Assembly: GCF_000166275.1 (NCBI RefSeq)
Contig: NZ_CM001023.1
Span: 3,847,001-3,911,000, forward strand
DNA: 64,000 bases
Origin: Algoriphagus machipongonensis
GTDB taxonomy: Bacteria; Bacteroidota; Bacteroidia; Cytophagales; Cyclobacteriaceae
Direction of reading: 5' to 3'
Each line of letters begins with the position of its first letter. Position 1 is the stretch's first letter. Of this stretch, positions 17,221 through 25,402 are shown in pieces. Under the pieces are notes generated by a model. The model made no database searches, was not told the DNA's origin, and worked only from the letters and a program-made list of their open reading frames with translations. The position numbers and the translations under genes were made by a program.

Positions 17221-18675
17221 TTACTCTCCTTGAGAAAGGGAATATCCTCTTACTCCATCAAAGGAATAAAGATTTTCGGTTTTGATAAAATCAAATCCGT
17301 TGCCAGCAATTTCATCCATCAATTTGGTCACTAAAGCATGGCTGATTGGAGACATTTCCGCATTTTGGAATCTACATCTCCAATGATCAGTACAGAAGGT
17401 TTCTTTCATACCCCCTGGGAATACTTTAATACCTCTATTGGTGATTAGTTGAAGCTGAAGTCCTTCCACATTGATTTTTCTAAGCTGCTCACCTAAAACC
17501 TGCGGATCTCTACCACTCTCATCCCAATCAAGGAATACGTCCACACCAATTAACTCTTTCTTCTGTTTTGGCTTTTCGCTGACAAAAATATTCATTGGTT
17601 CAGTGCTCTCTTTATCATAAGAAGCAGGCGTCATTTTTTCAGGCTTCTGTCCGATTCTATCGATAACCGCTTGAGCAAACTCTTCAGTACCTACTTTCTT
17701 TGATGAAAGCTCTTCTTGGTAGATATCTCCTGTATGGATTCCATCTTCCAAAGTTTTCATCCATGCATTTGCTACTTTCTCGGCAACTTCTGGCTGTCCA
17801 ATATGCACGAGCATCATAATTGCTCCATTCAGAAGTCCTGAAGGATTGGCAATTCCCATACCTGTGATATCTGGAGCAGATCCATGAATTGCTTCAAACA
17901 TGGCTACTTCTTCCCCTACGTTAGCTGATCCTCCCAATCCAACAGAGCCAGTTACTTGAGCAGCTACGTCAGAAATAATATCACCGTATAAGTTTAGAGT
18001 AACAATCACATCAAACATTTCTGGTCTATCTGCAATCAAAGCAGTACCGATGTCAATGATTTTATGTTCAGTTTGAATATCAGGATATTCCTTAGCTACC
18101 TCATCAAAAGTCTTATGAAATAGACCGTCGGCTATCTTCATGATATTATCCTTGGTCATACAGGTCACTTTCTTTCGGCCATATTTTTTAGCATACTCAA
18201 AAGCATAACGAATGATTTTTTCTGAACCGGGCTTTGAGATCAATTTTAATGACTGACAAACTTCCTGCGTTTGTCTATGTTCAATACCAGCATATAGATC
18301 CTCTTCATTTTCACGAATGATCACCAAGTCCGTCTTAGGAAAATGCGTTTGAATAAAAGGAGAGAATGCTTTACAAGGTCTCACATTAGCATAAAGACCA
18401 AATGTAGTACGTGTAGTCACATTCAAAGACTTGAATCCACCTCCCTGAGGGGTGGTTATCGGTGCCTTCAAAAACACCTTTGTTTCTTTTAGAGACTCAA
18501 AAGCGCTAGGCTCCATTCCGGAACTTATTCCTTTAAGGTATACCTGCTCACCGATCTCGATGACATCATACTCTAGTTGAGCTCCTGCAGCCTCAAGGAT
18601 TGACAAAGTTGCTTTCATGATTTCAGGACCTATCCCGTCACCATAAGCCACTGTGATTTTTCTTTTTGAAGACAT
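17221..18675 (-). CDS. icd: Isocitrate dehydrogenase (C-terminally extended type)
   Basis: 484 residues from the ATG at 18673-18675; the frame extends 37 codons upstream, but that part has no homologous look. The N-terminal AYGDGIGPEI, the substrate motif SLNVTTRTTFGLYANVRP, IIRENEEDLYAG, and the metal/cofactor region NLYGDIISDVAAQ with EAIHGSAPDITGMGIANPSG all fit the isocitrate/isopropylmalate dehydrogenase family. About 130 extra C-terminal residues (from around 350) match the longer Thermus-type isocitrate dehydrogenase. It oxidatively decarboxylates isocitrate to 2-oxoglutarate in the TCA cycle. NADP use is likely but not proven. It is transcribed away from the enoyl-CoA hydratase gene and ends in its own hairpin. 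Confidence 0.93.
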   Translation of the reverse strand: MSSKRKITVAYGDGIGPEIMKATLSILEAAGAQLEYDVIEIGEQVYLKGISSGMEPSAFESLKETKVFLKAPITTPQGGGFKSLNVTTRTTFGLYANVRPCKAFSPFIQTHFPKTDLVIIRENEEDLYAGIEHRQTQEVCQSLKLISKPGSEKIIRYAFEYAKKYGRKKVTCMTKDNIMKIADGLFHKTFDEVAKEYPDIQTEHKIIDIGTALIADRPEMFDVIVTLNLYGDIISDVAAQVTGSVGLGGSANVGEEVAMFEAIHGSAPDITGMGIANPSGLLNGAIMMLVHIGQPEVAEKVANAWMKTLEDGIHTGDIYQEELSSKKVGTEEFAQAVIDRIGQKPEKMTPASYDKESTEPMNIFVSEKPKQKKELIGVDVFLDWDESGRDPQVLGEQLRKINVEGLQLQLITNRGIKVFPGGMKETFCTDHWRCRFQNAEMSPISHALVTKLMDEIAGNGFDFIKTENLYSFDGVRGYSLSQGE

Positions 18676-18713
18676 AATATCTGTAGTGGATTTAGTTATA
18701 ATTGATCTTGCCA

Positions 18714-18721
18714 CAAAAGTA
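18714..18721 (-). promoter_or_regulatory. Candidate -7 element for icd
   Basis: The minus strand reads TACTTTTG, a full match to the Bacteroidota TAnnTTTG element, 38 bases before the icd ATG. No good TTTG is seen 19-21 bases further up, so this is only moderately supported. Confidence 0.4.
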
Positions 18722-18836
18722 AATAAAAATGGCAGAAGGGAATTTTGGGCGCAAAGAATTTCAATAATTCTCTTAAAAATAAACATTATTTAATGACGTG
18801 AAGAAAAATCTAGATGGATTTTTCTAAGTCTTAAAA

Positions 18837-18867
18837 TTTGGGATTGAGTACCCTGCTCGTATATTTG
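18837..18867 (+). promoter_or_regulatory. Bacteroidota-type promoter for the enoyl-CoA hydratase gene
   Basis: TTTG at 18837-18840, exactly 19 bases of spacer, then TATATTTG at 18860-18867. Both elements match the Bacteroidota housekeeping consensus (TTTG / TAnnTTTG). The expected transcript start lies around 18873, giving a leader of about 18 bases before the ATG at 18891. Confidence 0.75.
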
Positions 18868-18890
18868 TTTTAAACTCACCTACGTTTTTT

Positions 18891-19676
18891 ATGGCTGAAT
18901 TCAATAATATTCTGACAGAGGTAAAAGAAGGCGTTCTATATCTAACCGTTAGCAGGGAAGAAAAAATGAACGCATTGAATTTTGAAACTCTAGAGGAACT
19001 GAAAGCAATATTTGAGGAAGTCGCTGATAGCAAGTCCATCAAAGCAGTCATCATCACCGGTTCAGGTGAAAGAGCATTTGTGGCTGGGGCTGATATCAGT
19101 GAGATCGCAGAATTAAATGAGGTAAATGCTCGTAAATTCGCCGAAAATGGTCAAGAAATCTTTGCCATGATTGAGAATCTTCACAAACCTGTTATTGCTG
19201 TAACCAATGGTTTCACATTAGGAGGCGGTTGTGAACTGGCCATGGCTTGTCACATTAGAATTGCCACTGCTAATGCAAAATTTGGACAGCCGGAAGTAAA
19301 CCTTGGAATTATCCCAGGATATGGTGGTACTCAAAGATTGACCATTCTTGTCGGTAGAGGGAAAGCAAATGAAATGATGATGACAGGGGACTTGATCGAT
19401 GCCAATGAAGCAAAAGATTTAGGTCTGGTTAATTACGTTCTGCCAACAAAAAGTGACGCACTTGCCAAAGCGGAAGAGATCGTCAAAAAAATTATGAGCA
19501 AAGCCCCATTGGCAATTGGTATGATTATAGATTGTGTAAACTCTGTATATCTATCTGACGAAAATGGATTTCAAACAGAGGCCAATAGTTTTGCAAGGTG
19601 CGTTAAATCAGGAGACTATAAAGAGGGTACTTCTGCATTTTTGGAAAAAAGAAAGCCTGATTTCAAAGGAGAATAA
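18891..19676 (+). CDS. Enoyl-CoA hydratase / crotonase family
   Basis: 261 residues, standard length. The oxyanion-hole segments are AFVAGADI (about 62-69) and GGGCELAMAC, and both catalytic glutamates of crotonase are present, E115 (GGGCELA) and E135 (FGQPEVNLGIIPGYGGTQRL). It should hydrate a trans-2-enoyl-CoA to the 3-hydroxyacyl-CoA in fatty-acid oxidation or a related route. No other beta-oxidation gene is adjacent. It has its own promoter and lies 14 bases ahead of the flippase gene. Confidence 0.93.
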   Translation: MAEFNNILTEVKEGVLYLTVSREEKMNALNFETLEELKAIFEEVADSKSIKAVIITGSGERAFVAGADISEIAELNEVNARKFAENGQEIFAMIENLHKPVIAVTNGFTLGGGCELAMACHIRIATANAKFGQPEVNLGIIPGYGGTQRLTILVGRGKANEMMMTGDLIDANEAKDLGLVNYVLPTKSDALAKAEEIVKKIMSKAPLAIGMIIDCVNSVYLSDENGFQTEANSFARCVKSGDYKEGTSAFLEKRKPDFKGE

Positions 19677-19690
19677 GTCTTTCATACCCC

Positions 19691-21196
19691 ATGAGTAATC
19701 TCAAAAAACTTGCTGGGCAAACAGCAGTTTATGGACTTAGCAGTATTTTAGGTAGGTCCATCAATTTTTTATTGATCATGGTCTATACTGCCTACTTGAG
19801 TAAAGAGGAAGTAGGCTCCTATACATCAATATACGCACTCATAGGGTTTTTAAATATCATTTTTACCTATGGAATGGAAACCACTTTCTTCCGTTTTTCC
19901 ACTGGTAAAAACTTAGATCCCGCCAAAGTATTTAATACCACCCAGTCACTATTATTGACCAGTTCTTTGCTTTTGGGAACAGGGCTATATTTAGGCGCCC
20001 CCTATTTAGCTGAATGGATGGATTACCCAGGTCAGGCCTATCTATTTCGCTGGACAGCACTGCTCTTGACCTTTGACGCTGTTTTAGCGATTCCATTTGC
20101 CAAACTTCGATTAGAGAATAAAGCCTTGGTTTTTGCAGGTGCCAAGATCTTAAACATCTTACTTAATGTGGGTTTCAACCTACTGCTGATTATTGGCTTT
20201 CCTTATTTAATAGGCCTTGACACAATTCCTGCAGATTTTCTTGGGTACAAAATTGAATGGGGGGTTGAATACATTTTATTAGCAAACCTATTTGCAAATG
20301 GGCTAATCGTACCTTTTGTATGGTGGAAAGCGGGCATGTTCAAATTTCAATTGGATGGAGAAATCATTCGACCCATGTGGAAATATTCAATTCCACTTTT
20401 GTTTATGGGCCTTGCCGGAGTCACGAACGAGCTAATATCAAGACTTTTATTTGAGTACATACTTCCAGATAATTTTTACCCGGGTTTTAATAGCAGGGAA
20501 GCAGCAGGAGTTTTTGGAGCTAATTTCAAGTTGGCCATCTTAATGAATTTGGTGATTCAGGCATTTAAATATGCCGCTGAACCCTTTTTCTTCAAGCAGT
20601 CTAATGATAAAAACTCGCCTCAATTGTATGCTACGGTGATGCATGCTTTTATTATTTTCTGTACCCTTTTGATGATCGCCATTTCTGCCAATCTCAATTG
20701 GATAGGTCCCCTTTTCTTAAGGAAGCCTGGCTATGAGGAAGGATTATTTATAGTTCCTATGCTACTTATGGGATACTTGCTTTTGGGAGTATATTTCAAT
20801 TTATCCATCTGGTTTAAAATCACAGATAAGACAAATTATAGTTTTTGGATCACCTTGACTGGAGCGATTGTAACCTTGTTGGTCATCTGGATACTAGTTC
20901 CTATTTGGGGTTATCTAGGGGCAGCACTAGCAACATTTACCTGTTATTTCTTGATGGCTTTGATCTGCTACCTTTACGGCCAAAAGTATTACCCTATCCC
21001 TTATCAAACAGGGAGAGGAGTCTTTTATATGTTTTTGGCATTTGCAGTCAGTTACTTAGCCTTTTTCTTAAAATTACCTCAACCGTTTATTAATTTTTTA
21101 GCCAAAAACAGCCTTATTCTAATTTATATTTTGGTGGTTTTAGCTTTGGAAAAAGACAGAATTAAAACCTATCTCAAACCCAAATCAAGTTTGTAA
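19691..21196 (+). CDS. Wzx/MATE-like polysaccharide flippase (oligosaccharidyl-lipid exporter)
   Basis: 501 residues with about 12-14 membrane helices. The opening LKKLAGQTAVYGLSSILGRSINFLL is typical of the polysaccharide-biosynthesis-protein branch of the MOP superfamily, and the FFKQSNDKNSP loop after helix 8 is typical of Bacteroidota members. These proteins flip undecaprenyl-linked glycans or related lipids across the inner membrane. The gene follows the enoyl-CoA hydratase gene by 14 bases, a placement that carries no clear functional link. The glycosyltransferase and aminotransferase genes at 14748-17103 are the nearest glycan genes. Confidence 0.85.
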   Translation: MSNLKKLAGQTAVYGLSSILGRSINFLLIMVYTAYLSKEEVGSYTSIYALIGFLNIIFTYGMETTFFRFSTGKNLDPAKVFNTTQSLLLTSSLLLGTGLYLGAPYLAEWMDYPGQAYLFRWTALLLTFDAVLAIPFAKLRLENKALVFAGAKILNILLNVGFNLLLIIGFPYLIGLDTIPADFLGYKIEWGVEYILLANLFANGLIVPFVWWKAGMFKFQLDGEIIRPMWKYSIPLLFMGLAGVTNELISRLLFEYILPDNFYPGFNSREAAGVFGANFKLAILMNLVIQAFKYAAEPFFFKQSNDKNSPQLYATVMHAFIIFCTLLMIAISANLNWIGPLFLRKPGYEEGLFIVPMLLMGYLLLGVYFNLSIWFKITDKTNYSFWITLTGAIVTLLVIWILVPIWGYLGAALATFTCYFLMALICYLYGQKYYPIPYQTGRGVFYMFLAFAVSYLAFFLKLPQPFINFLAKNSLILIYILVVLALEKDRIKTYLKPKSSL

Positions 21197-21324
21197 AGCA
21201 ATTTCTACCGAATTTGGGATTAATTTTGAAAGTATCGTGTTAGTAAGGAAATGCAGACACTTGACATTCCTGACTTTAGCTATGAAGCTTTGCCTAAATA
21301 AATGTCAATTTACTTAAAAGGCAT

Positions 21325-21332
21325 TATGTTTG
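21325..21332 (+). promoter_or_regulatory. Candidate -7 element for the TPR gene
   Basis: TATGTTTG matches TAnnTTTG fully. The -33 position is weak (AATG at a 20-base spacer). If used, transcription would begin near 21339, past the TTG at 21337, which favours the GTG at 21361 as the start codon. Confidence 0.4.
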
Positions 21333-21360
21333 TGACTTGATTCCGAATTCAACCATTGCA

Positions 21361-23088
21361 GTGATTTTCAATAGATTTCTCCTTATATCGATCCTTGTGC
21401 TATTTGCCGGAACTTCCAGCTTTGCGCAAAAAAAACTTTCCAGAAAAGAGCGTAAGGCTCAGGAAACAGAAGCTAAAACCACCCGATATTATATCGAGGG
21501 GGAAAAATATCTTGTCCTGGGTGAACTGGACAAATCCTACTTCTACCTGCAGAAAGCACTTGAATTTTCTCCCGAAGAACCTGCGATCAGCTACAAAATC
21601 GCAGAAGTGCTTTTGCGTGGGAACAAACCGGAAAAAGCTCTTCCCTATGCGGAAAAAGCAGCTAACCTGGATATAGAAAATAAATACTACGCTTTGATGG
21701 TGGCAGAAATCAACACCAATCTCAATCAACCATTAAAAGCAGCTGCAATTCTCGAAAAGCTTACTGCAGACGGGGAAAACAATCAGCAATACAACCTTGA
21801 CTTAGCTTCCATTTACTTGAATGCTGGGGAGTATGATAAGGCACTCATCGTACTGGACCGTGCGGAATCGTATTTCGGAATCATGGAGCCAATCACCCGA
21901 CAGAAGCAACGTATATACCTGGGCAAAAACAATTTAGAAAAAGCAATTGAAGAAGGAGAGCGACTGATTGATGCAAAATCTGGAAATCCAGACTATGTAT
22001 TAAGCCTTGTTGAAATCCTATATAACAACAACCGTATTGACCAAGCTTTGGATTTGGTTTTGGGAGAAATCGAAAAATTTCCAAATCAGCCTGAATTACA
22101 CATGGCTGCCTATACTTTGCACAAAGAAAAAGGACAAAGAAATGAATCTGAAAATTCCATCATTACAGCTTTTTCCAGTCCCGATTTAAATCCAGAGATT
22201 GCTTCAAAATCCTTTAGTTCTATCGTCGATGAAATGCAAACTTCAGAGCGCGATAGTTTATTGGATAAGTTAGAGCGCCTTATGATTCAAAATCACCCGC
22301 AAGAAGCCAGTGTTTTTGAAGCCATAGGAAAGAGAAGATTGAAAGAAGGGCAAAAGGATGAAGGAATAGAGCTCTATAAAAAATCTTTGGTGATCAACCC
22401 CAAAAATCAAGAATTACTAGAGCAGGTAATCACCAATTCATTTGGAGAGAATGCAGATTTCAACGAATTGGAGAAATTTACAATTATGGCAGTAGATGAA
22501 TTTCCGGAAAAACCAGAGTTTTGGTTTTATGACGGAGTCATTAAAAATGCCCAAAAGAAAGATTCTTCAGCTGTTATTTCTTTGGAAAAAGCGGTAGAAC
22601 TCAATGCTGGTAAAAATTTAGGTTTGGATCAAGCTACATACGGAGCTTTAGGAAATGCTTTTTACAATTTGAAGGAAACAGATAAATCCTTTAAATACTT
22701 TGATAAAGCTGTGGAGCTGAATCCCAATGATGAACAAGTCTTGAATAATTACGCTTACTTTTTGTCGTTAGAAAAGAAAGACTTGGAGAAGGCTAAGAAG
22801 ATGTCAGAAAAAGTTGTCAGAAGATTTCCAAATAATGGCACTTTCCTTGATACATATGCCTGGGTATTGTTTCAGACTGGCGATTATCAAGGTGCAAAAA
22901 AATACATGGATCTTGCTATGGAGCATGAATTAGAACCAAGCGGTGTCATGCTGGAACATTATGGAGATATTTTATACCATTTGGGGCAAAAATCAGAAGC
23001 AATCAGCTATTGGAAAAAAGCTGAAAAAAGCCCAGAAGCTTCTGAAAAACTCCCTCAAAAAATAAAAGAAGGCAAATACCATGAATAA
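21361..23088 (+). CDS. Exported tetratricopeptide-repeat protein
   Basis: 575 residues from the GTG at 21361, which places a normal Sec signal peptide (FLLISILVLFAGTSSFA-Q) at the N-terminus; a TTG at 21337 would add eight polar residues. The mature protein is nearly all TPR units, the last ones being clearest (DKSFKYFDKAVELNPNDEQVLNNYAYFLSL near 445-475). No catalytic domain. It overlaps the DUF4292 gene by 8 bases, and then comes the EnvC-like gene, an order I recall as conserved in Bacteroidota. Probable role: periplasmic or outer-membrane-associated scaffold working with the DUF4292 lipoprotein. Fold certain, function inferred. Confidence 0.85.
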   Translation: MIFNRFLLISILVLFAGTSSFAQKKLSRKERKAQETEAKTTRYYIEGEKYLVLGELDKSYFYLQKALEFSPEEPAISYKIAEVLLRGNKPEKALPYAEKAANLDIENKYYALMVAEINTNLNQPLKAAAILEKLTADGENNQQYNLDLASIYLNAGEYDKALIVLDRAESYFGIMEPITRQKQRIYLGKNNLEKAIEEGERLIDAKSGNPDYVLSLVEILYNNNRIDQALDLVLGEIEKFPNQPELHMAAYTLHKEKGQRNESENSIITAFSSPDLNPEIASKSFSSIVDEMQTSERDSLLDKLERLMIQNHPQEASVFEAIGKRRLKEGQKDEGIELYKKSLVINPKNQELLEQVITNSFGENADFNELEKFTIMAVDEFPEKPEFWFYDGVIKNAQKKDSSAVISLEKAVELNAGKNLGLDQATYGALGNAFYNLKETDKSFKYFDKAVELNPNDEQVLNNYAYFLSLEKKDLEKAKKMSEKVVRRFPNNGTFLDTYAWVLFQTGDYQGAKKYMDLAMEHELEPSGVMLEHYGDILYHLGQKSEAISYWKKAEKSPEASEKLPQKIKEGKYHE

Positions 23089-23821
23089 GCTTTTTGCAGG
23101 ATGCTATATTCTGTTGGCAATAGGACTTTTTACCGGCTGTTCCAAAAAGAATATCCTCTACAAAGGGGATGGAAGTATGGAGGAATTTTCACCTATTTAC
23201 AGTGATTATGACTATTTATCAGCCAAAGCCAAAATCATTATAGAAGAAGAATCTGGTAAAACTACGAGAGGGAGCATGAATTTAAGGGCCAAAAAGGATA
23301 GCATTCTTTGGTTTACCGTGAGTCCAGGAATGGGGATGGAAGCAGTTAGAGGCCTAATAACACAAGAAAAAATTCAGATCAAAGATCGAATAGGTAAAGA
23401 GGATGTCAATATGACTTTCACGGAGTTTGAATCTCTATACGGATTAAAACTTTCTTTAGACCTTTTTCAAAACTTACTTTGGGCAAACCCTCCTATTCCA
23501 TTTGACTACAGTGATCGACTTGTTAAAGTAAGAAAGGATTACGAGCTCACTCAAATAAGAAATAAGGTAAGATACTTCAGCAAAATAGATATAAATAGCA
23601 GAAAGGTGTCTGAGCTTGTCAGCAACTCTTTAGATGATAGAGGTTCTTTACTTGCTAGCTTTGCAAATTTCCAAGACGTCAATACCAAACCCTATCCATT
23701 AGAGGTACTATATAAACTCGCCTATCAAGTTCAGGGAAGCACTCAAAATACGATCATCAATCTTACTTGGAACTCGATCGAACCTCAAGTTGAACCACTT
23801 AATTTTCCATTCAGATTTTGA
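23081..23821 (+). CDS. DUF4292 lipoprotein, possibly LolB-like
   Basis: 246 residues with a lipoprotein signal ending LFTG-C20. The body reads as repeated beta-strands (DYDYLSAKAKIIIEEESGK, then KKDSILWFTVSPGMGMEAVRGLITQEKIQIKDR), matching DUF4292. The order of features (a thin antiparallel sheet, an IWxTV-like strand, a GMEAVR loop, then an ITxEKIQIKDR strand) resembles LolA/LolB carriers that hold lipoproteins, so a LolB-like outer-membrane receptor is a fair hypothesis. Its start overlaps the TPR gene end by 8 bases, and the EnvC-like gene follows 5 bases downstream. DUF4292 assignment good; LolB role is inference. Confidence 0.8.
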   Translation: MNKLFAGCYILLAIGLFTGCSKKNILYKGDGSMEEFSPIYSDYDYLSAKAKIIIEEESGKTTRGSMNLRAKKDSILWFTVSPGMGMEAVRGLITQEKIQIKDRIGKEDVNMTFTEFESLYGLKLSLDLFQNLLWANPPIPFDYSDRLVKVRKDYELTQIRNKVRYFSKIDINSRKVSELVSNSLDDRGSLLASFANFQDVNTKPYPLEVLYKLAYQVQGSTQNTIINLTWNSIEPQVEPLNFPFRF

Positions 23822-23826
23822 TTTTT

Positions 23827-25074
23827 ATGAATAGAAAAAGTCTGGTTATTTATTCTCTATTGTTGACAGTTTTCTTCTGTCTAGGCACTGAATTACAGGC
23901 TCAGACAAAAAAAACCAGAGAACAGCTGGAGCGAGAAAAAGCAGAAGTTCAAGAGCGCCTCAGAGAGTTTGATAAGATTCTGAAGCAAACTACCGAGATC
24001 AAGAAAAACTCGATTGGACAGCTAAATGCAGTAACAAGAAAAGTTCAAACCCAGTCACGGTTGGTCAACACTTTGGCTCGAGAAGTGAAATTACTTGATC
24101 AAGAGATTAAGGAAACCGAGGATAAAATCGAGAAATACAAAAAAGAACTGATTGATTTGAAGGCTGAATATTCTCGAATGATTTATAATGCTTCTAAACT
24201 CAACAGAGGGCTATCTATCGTTTCGTTCGTTTTCAGTTCAGGCAACTTCAATCAATTGTATATGCGATTGAAATACCTCAAGCAGTATACTGACAACCGG
24301 AAACAACAAGCCGAGCAGATAGAGAAAGTGAGCATACAGCTGGCAGAGGAACAGATAGCTTTAGATGCCAAAAAGCAAGAAAAAGAAGATATTCTAGAAG
24401 AAGAAAGAAAAGAGAAACTTGCCTTGGAACAGGCGAGAAAAGAACAACAGGGAATAGTTAATACCCTTTCCAAAAAAGAAAAAGACATACAAAAGCAAAT
24501 TGCTGCAACTAAAAAACAACAAGATCAGTTAAATAGAATGATCAAGCAGGTGATTGAAGAAGAAATCCGCTTGGCAGAGGCTGCAGCTAAAAAGTCGAAT
24601 AGCACCACGAAAAAAAGTGCTGGAAGTAGTATGCCTCTAACCCCAGAAGCGGCTGCTTTATCAAGTTCATTTGCAGGAAATAAAGGAAGACTTCCTTGGC
24701 CGGTAGAAACTGGTTTCATAGCGCAAGGATTTGGTACTTACCCCCACCCTACCCTCAAAGGTATCACGATGGATAGTGACGGGGTGGATATCCGTACACA
24801 ACCCGACTCAGAGGTCCGAACAGTATTTGATGGGACAGTATCTAAAATCACCACTATGCCTGGTTTTGGTGGAACTGTGATTATCAAACACGGTGAGTAT
24901 TATACCATGTATAGTAAGCTAAAAACCATCTCTGTAAAATCAGGTCAAACTGTAAGTGCAAAAGACGTAATTGGCAGGGTAGCTACAGGAGAAGATGGAC
25001 AAGCGGAGGTACATTTCCAAACATGGAAAGGACTAAAAGTAATGGATCCTTCGACCTGGATTACGTCCAAGTAG
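23827..25074 (+). CDS. EnvC-like murein hydrolase activator (coiled coil plus degenerate LytM/M23 domain)
   Basis: 415 residues from the ATG at 23827; the frame opens at a TTG 9 bases earlier. A Sec signal peptide ends near LQAQ, residues about 25-250 are a long charged coiled coil, and a LytM (M23) domain fills about 285-415. The usual zinc motifs are broken: where active enzymes have HxGxD this has MDSDGVDI, and the HxH site reads YSKL/VHFQ. That is the EnvC pattern, an inactive domain that switches on cell-wall amidases at division. It follows the DUF4292 gene closely and precedes tatA, which has its own promoter. Confidence 0.87.
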   Translation: MNRKSLVIYSLLLTVFFCLGTELQAQTKKTREQLEREKAEVQERLREFDKILKQTTEIKKNSIGQLNAVTRKVQTQSRLVNTLAREVKLLDQEIKETEDKIEKYKKELIDLKAEYSRMIYNASKLNRGLSIVSFVFSSGNFNQLYMRLKYLKQYTDNRKQQAEQIEKVSIQLAEEQIALDAKKQEKEDILEEERKEKLALEQARKEQQGIVNTLSKKEKDIQKQIAATKKQQDQLNRMIKQVIEEEIRLAEAAAKKSNSTTKKSAGSSMPLTPEAAALSSSFAGNKGRLPWPVETGFIAQGFGTYPHPTLKGITMDSDGVDIRTQPDSEVRTVFDGTVSKITTMPGFGGTVIIKHGEYYTMYSKLKTISVKSGQTVSAKDVIGRVATGEDGQAEVHFQTWKGLKVMDPSTWITSK

Positions 25075-25122
25075 TTATTATTATCGTATATTTATAAAAA
25101 AGAAGAACTCTCATCCAATAAC

Positions 25123-25153
25123 TTTGCGTAAGCAGATGACAGTTATATCTTTG
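25123..25153 (+). promoter_or_regulatory. Bacteroidota-type promoter for tatA-gatA
   Basis: TTTG at 25123-25126, a 19-base spacer and TATCTTTG at 25146-25153, a full match to both elements. The expected start of transcription, near 25160, leaves a leader of about 24 bases before the tatA ATG. Confidence 0.78.
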
Positions 25154-25183
25154 CAACCTAATTTATCTTAAACAAACACCATC

Positions 25184-25384
25184 ATGACAACATTAGCTTT
25201 CTTTCAAAATATGGGCGGTGGCTCGATCGTATTGATCGTATTAGTCGTTCTTCTATTGTTTGGTGCTAAAAGAATTCCTGAATTGGCTCGTGGCCTTGGT
25301 CGTGGTATCAGAGAATTTAAAGATGCTACCAAGGATATTCAGAACGACCTTGAAGAGGGACTGAAAGACGACAAGAAAAAGTAA
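25184..25384 (+). CDS. tatA: Twin-arginine translocase subunit TatA/TatE
   Basis: 66 residues: one N-terminal membrane helix (about 12-27, GSIVLIVLVVLLLFGA), the FGxKRIPELARGLGRGIREFK hinge and amphipathic helix, and an acidic/lysine-rich tail. This is the standard TatA layout; TatB would be longer. TatA oligomers form the passage for folded proteins with RR signals, and two such proteins are encoded at 590-2074 and 3201-4478. No tatC is in the window. It has its own promoter and is followed 18 bases later by gatA. Confidence 0.95.
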   Translation: MTTLAFFQNMGGGSIVLIVLVVLLLFGAKRIPELARGLGRGIREFKDATKDIQNDLEEGLKDDKKK

Positions 25385-25402
25385 TCTTATAAGCCAATAA
25401 AA

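Noticed and set aside
18676..18786. 37-residue hydrophobic extension on isocitrate dehydrogenase
   Set aside because: It would place a membrane-like leader on a TCA enzyme and covers the likely promoter; the ATG at 18675 is standard.
21251..21301. A 16-codon open frame (MQTLDIPDFSYEALPK) between the flippase and TPR genes
   Set aside because: Too short, with no promoter or leader-peptide features such as a run of one amino acid next to an attenuator. Likely chance.
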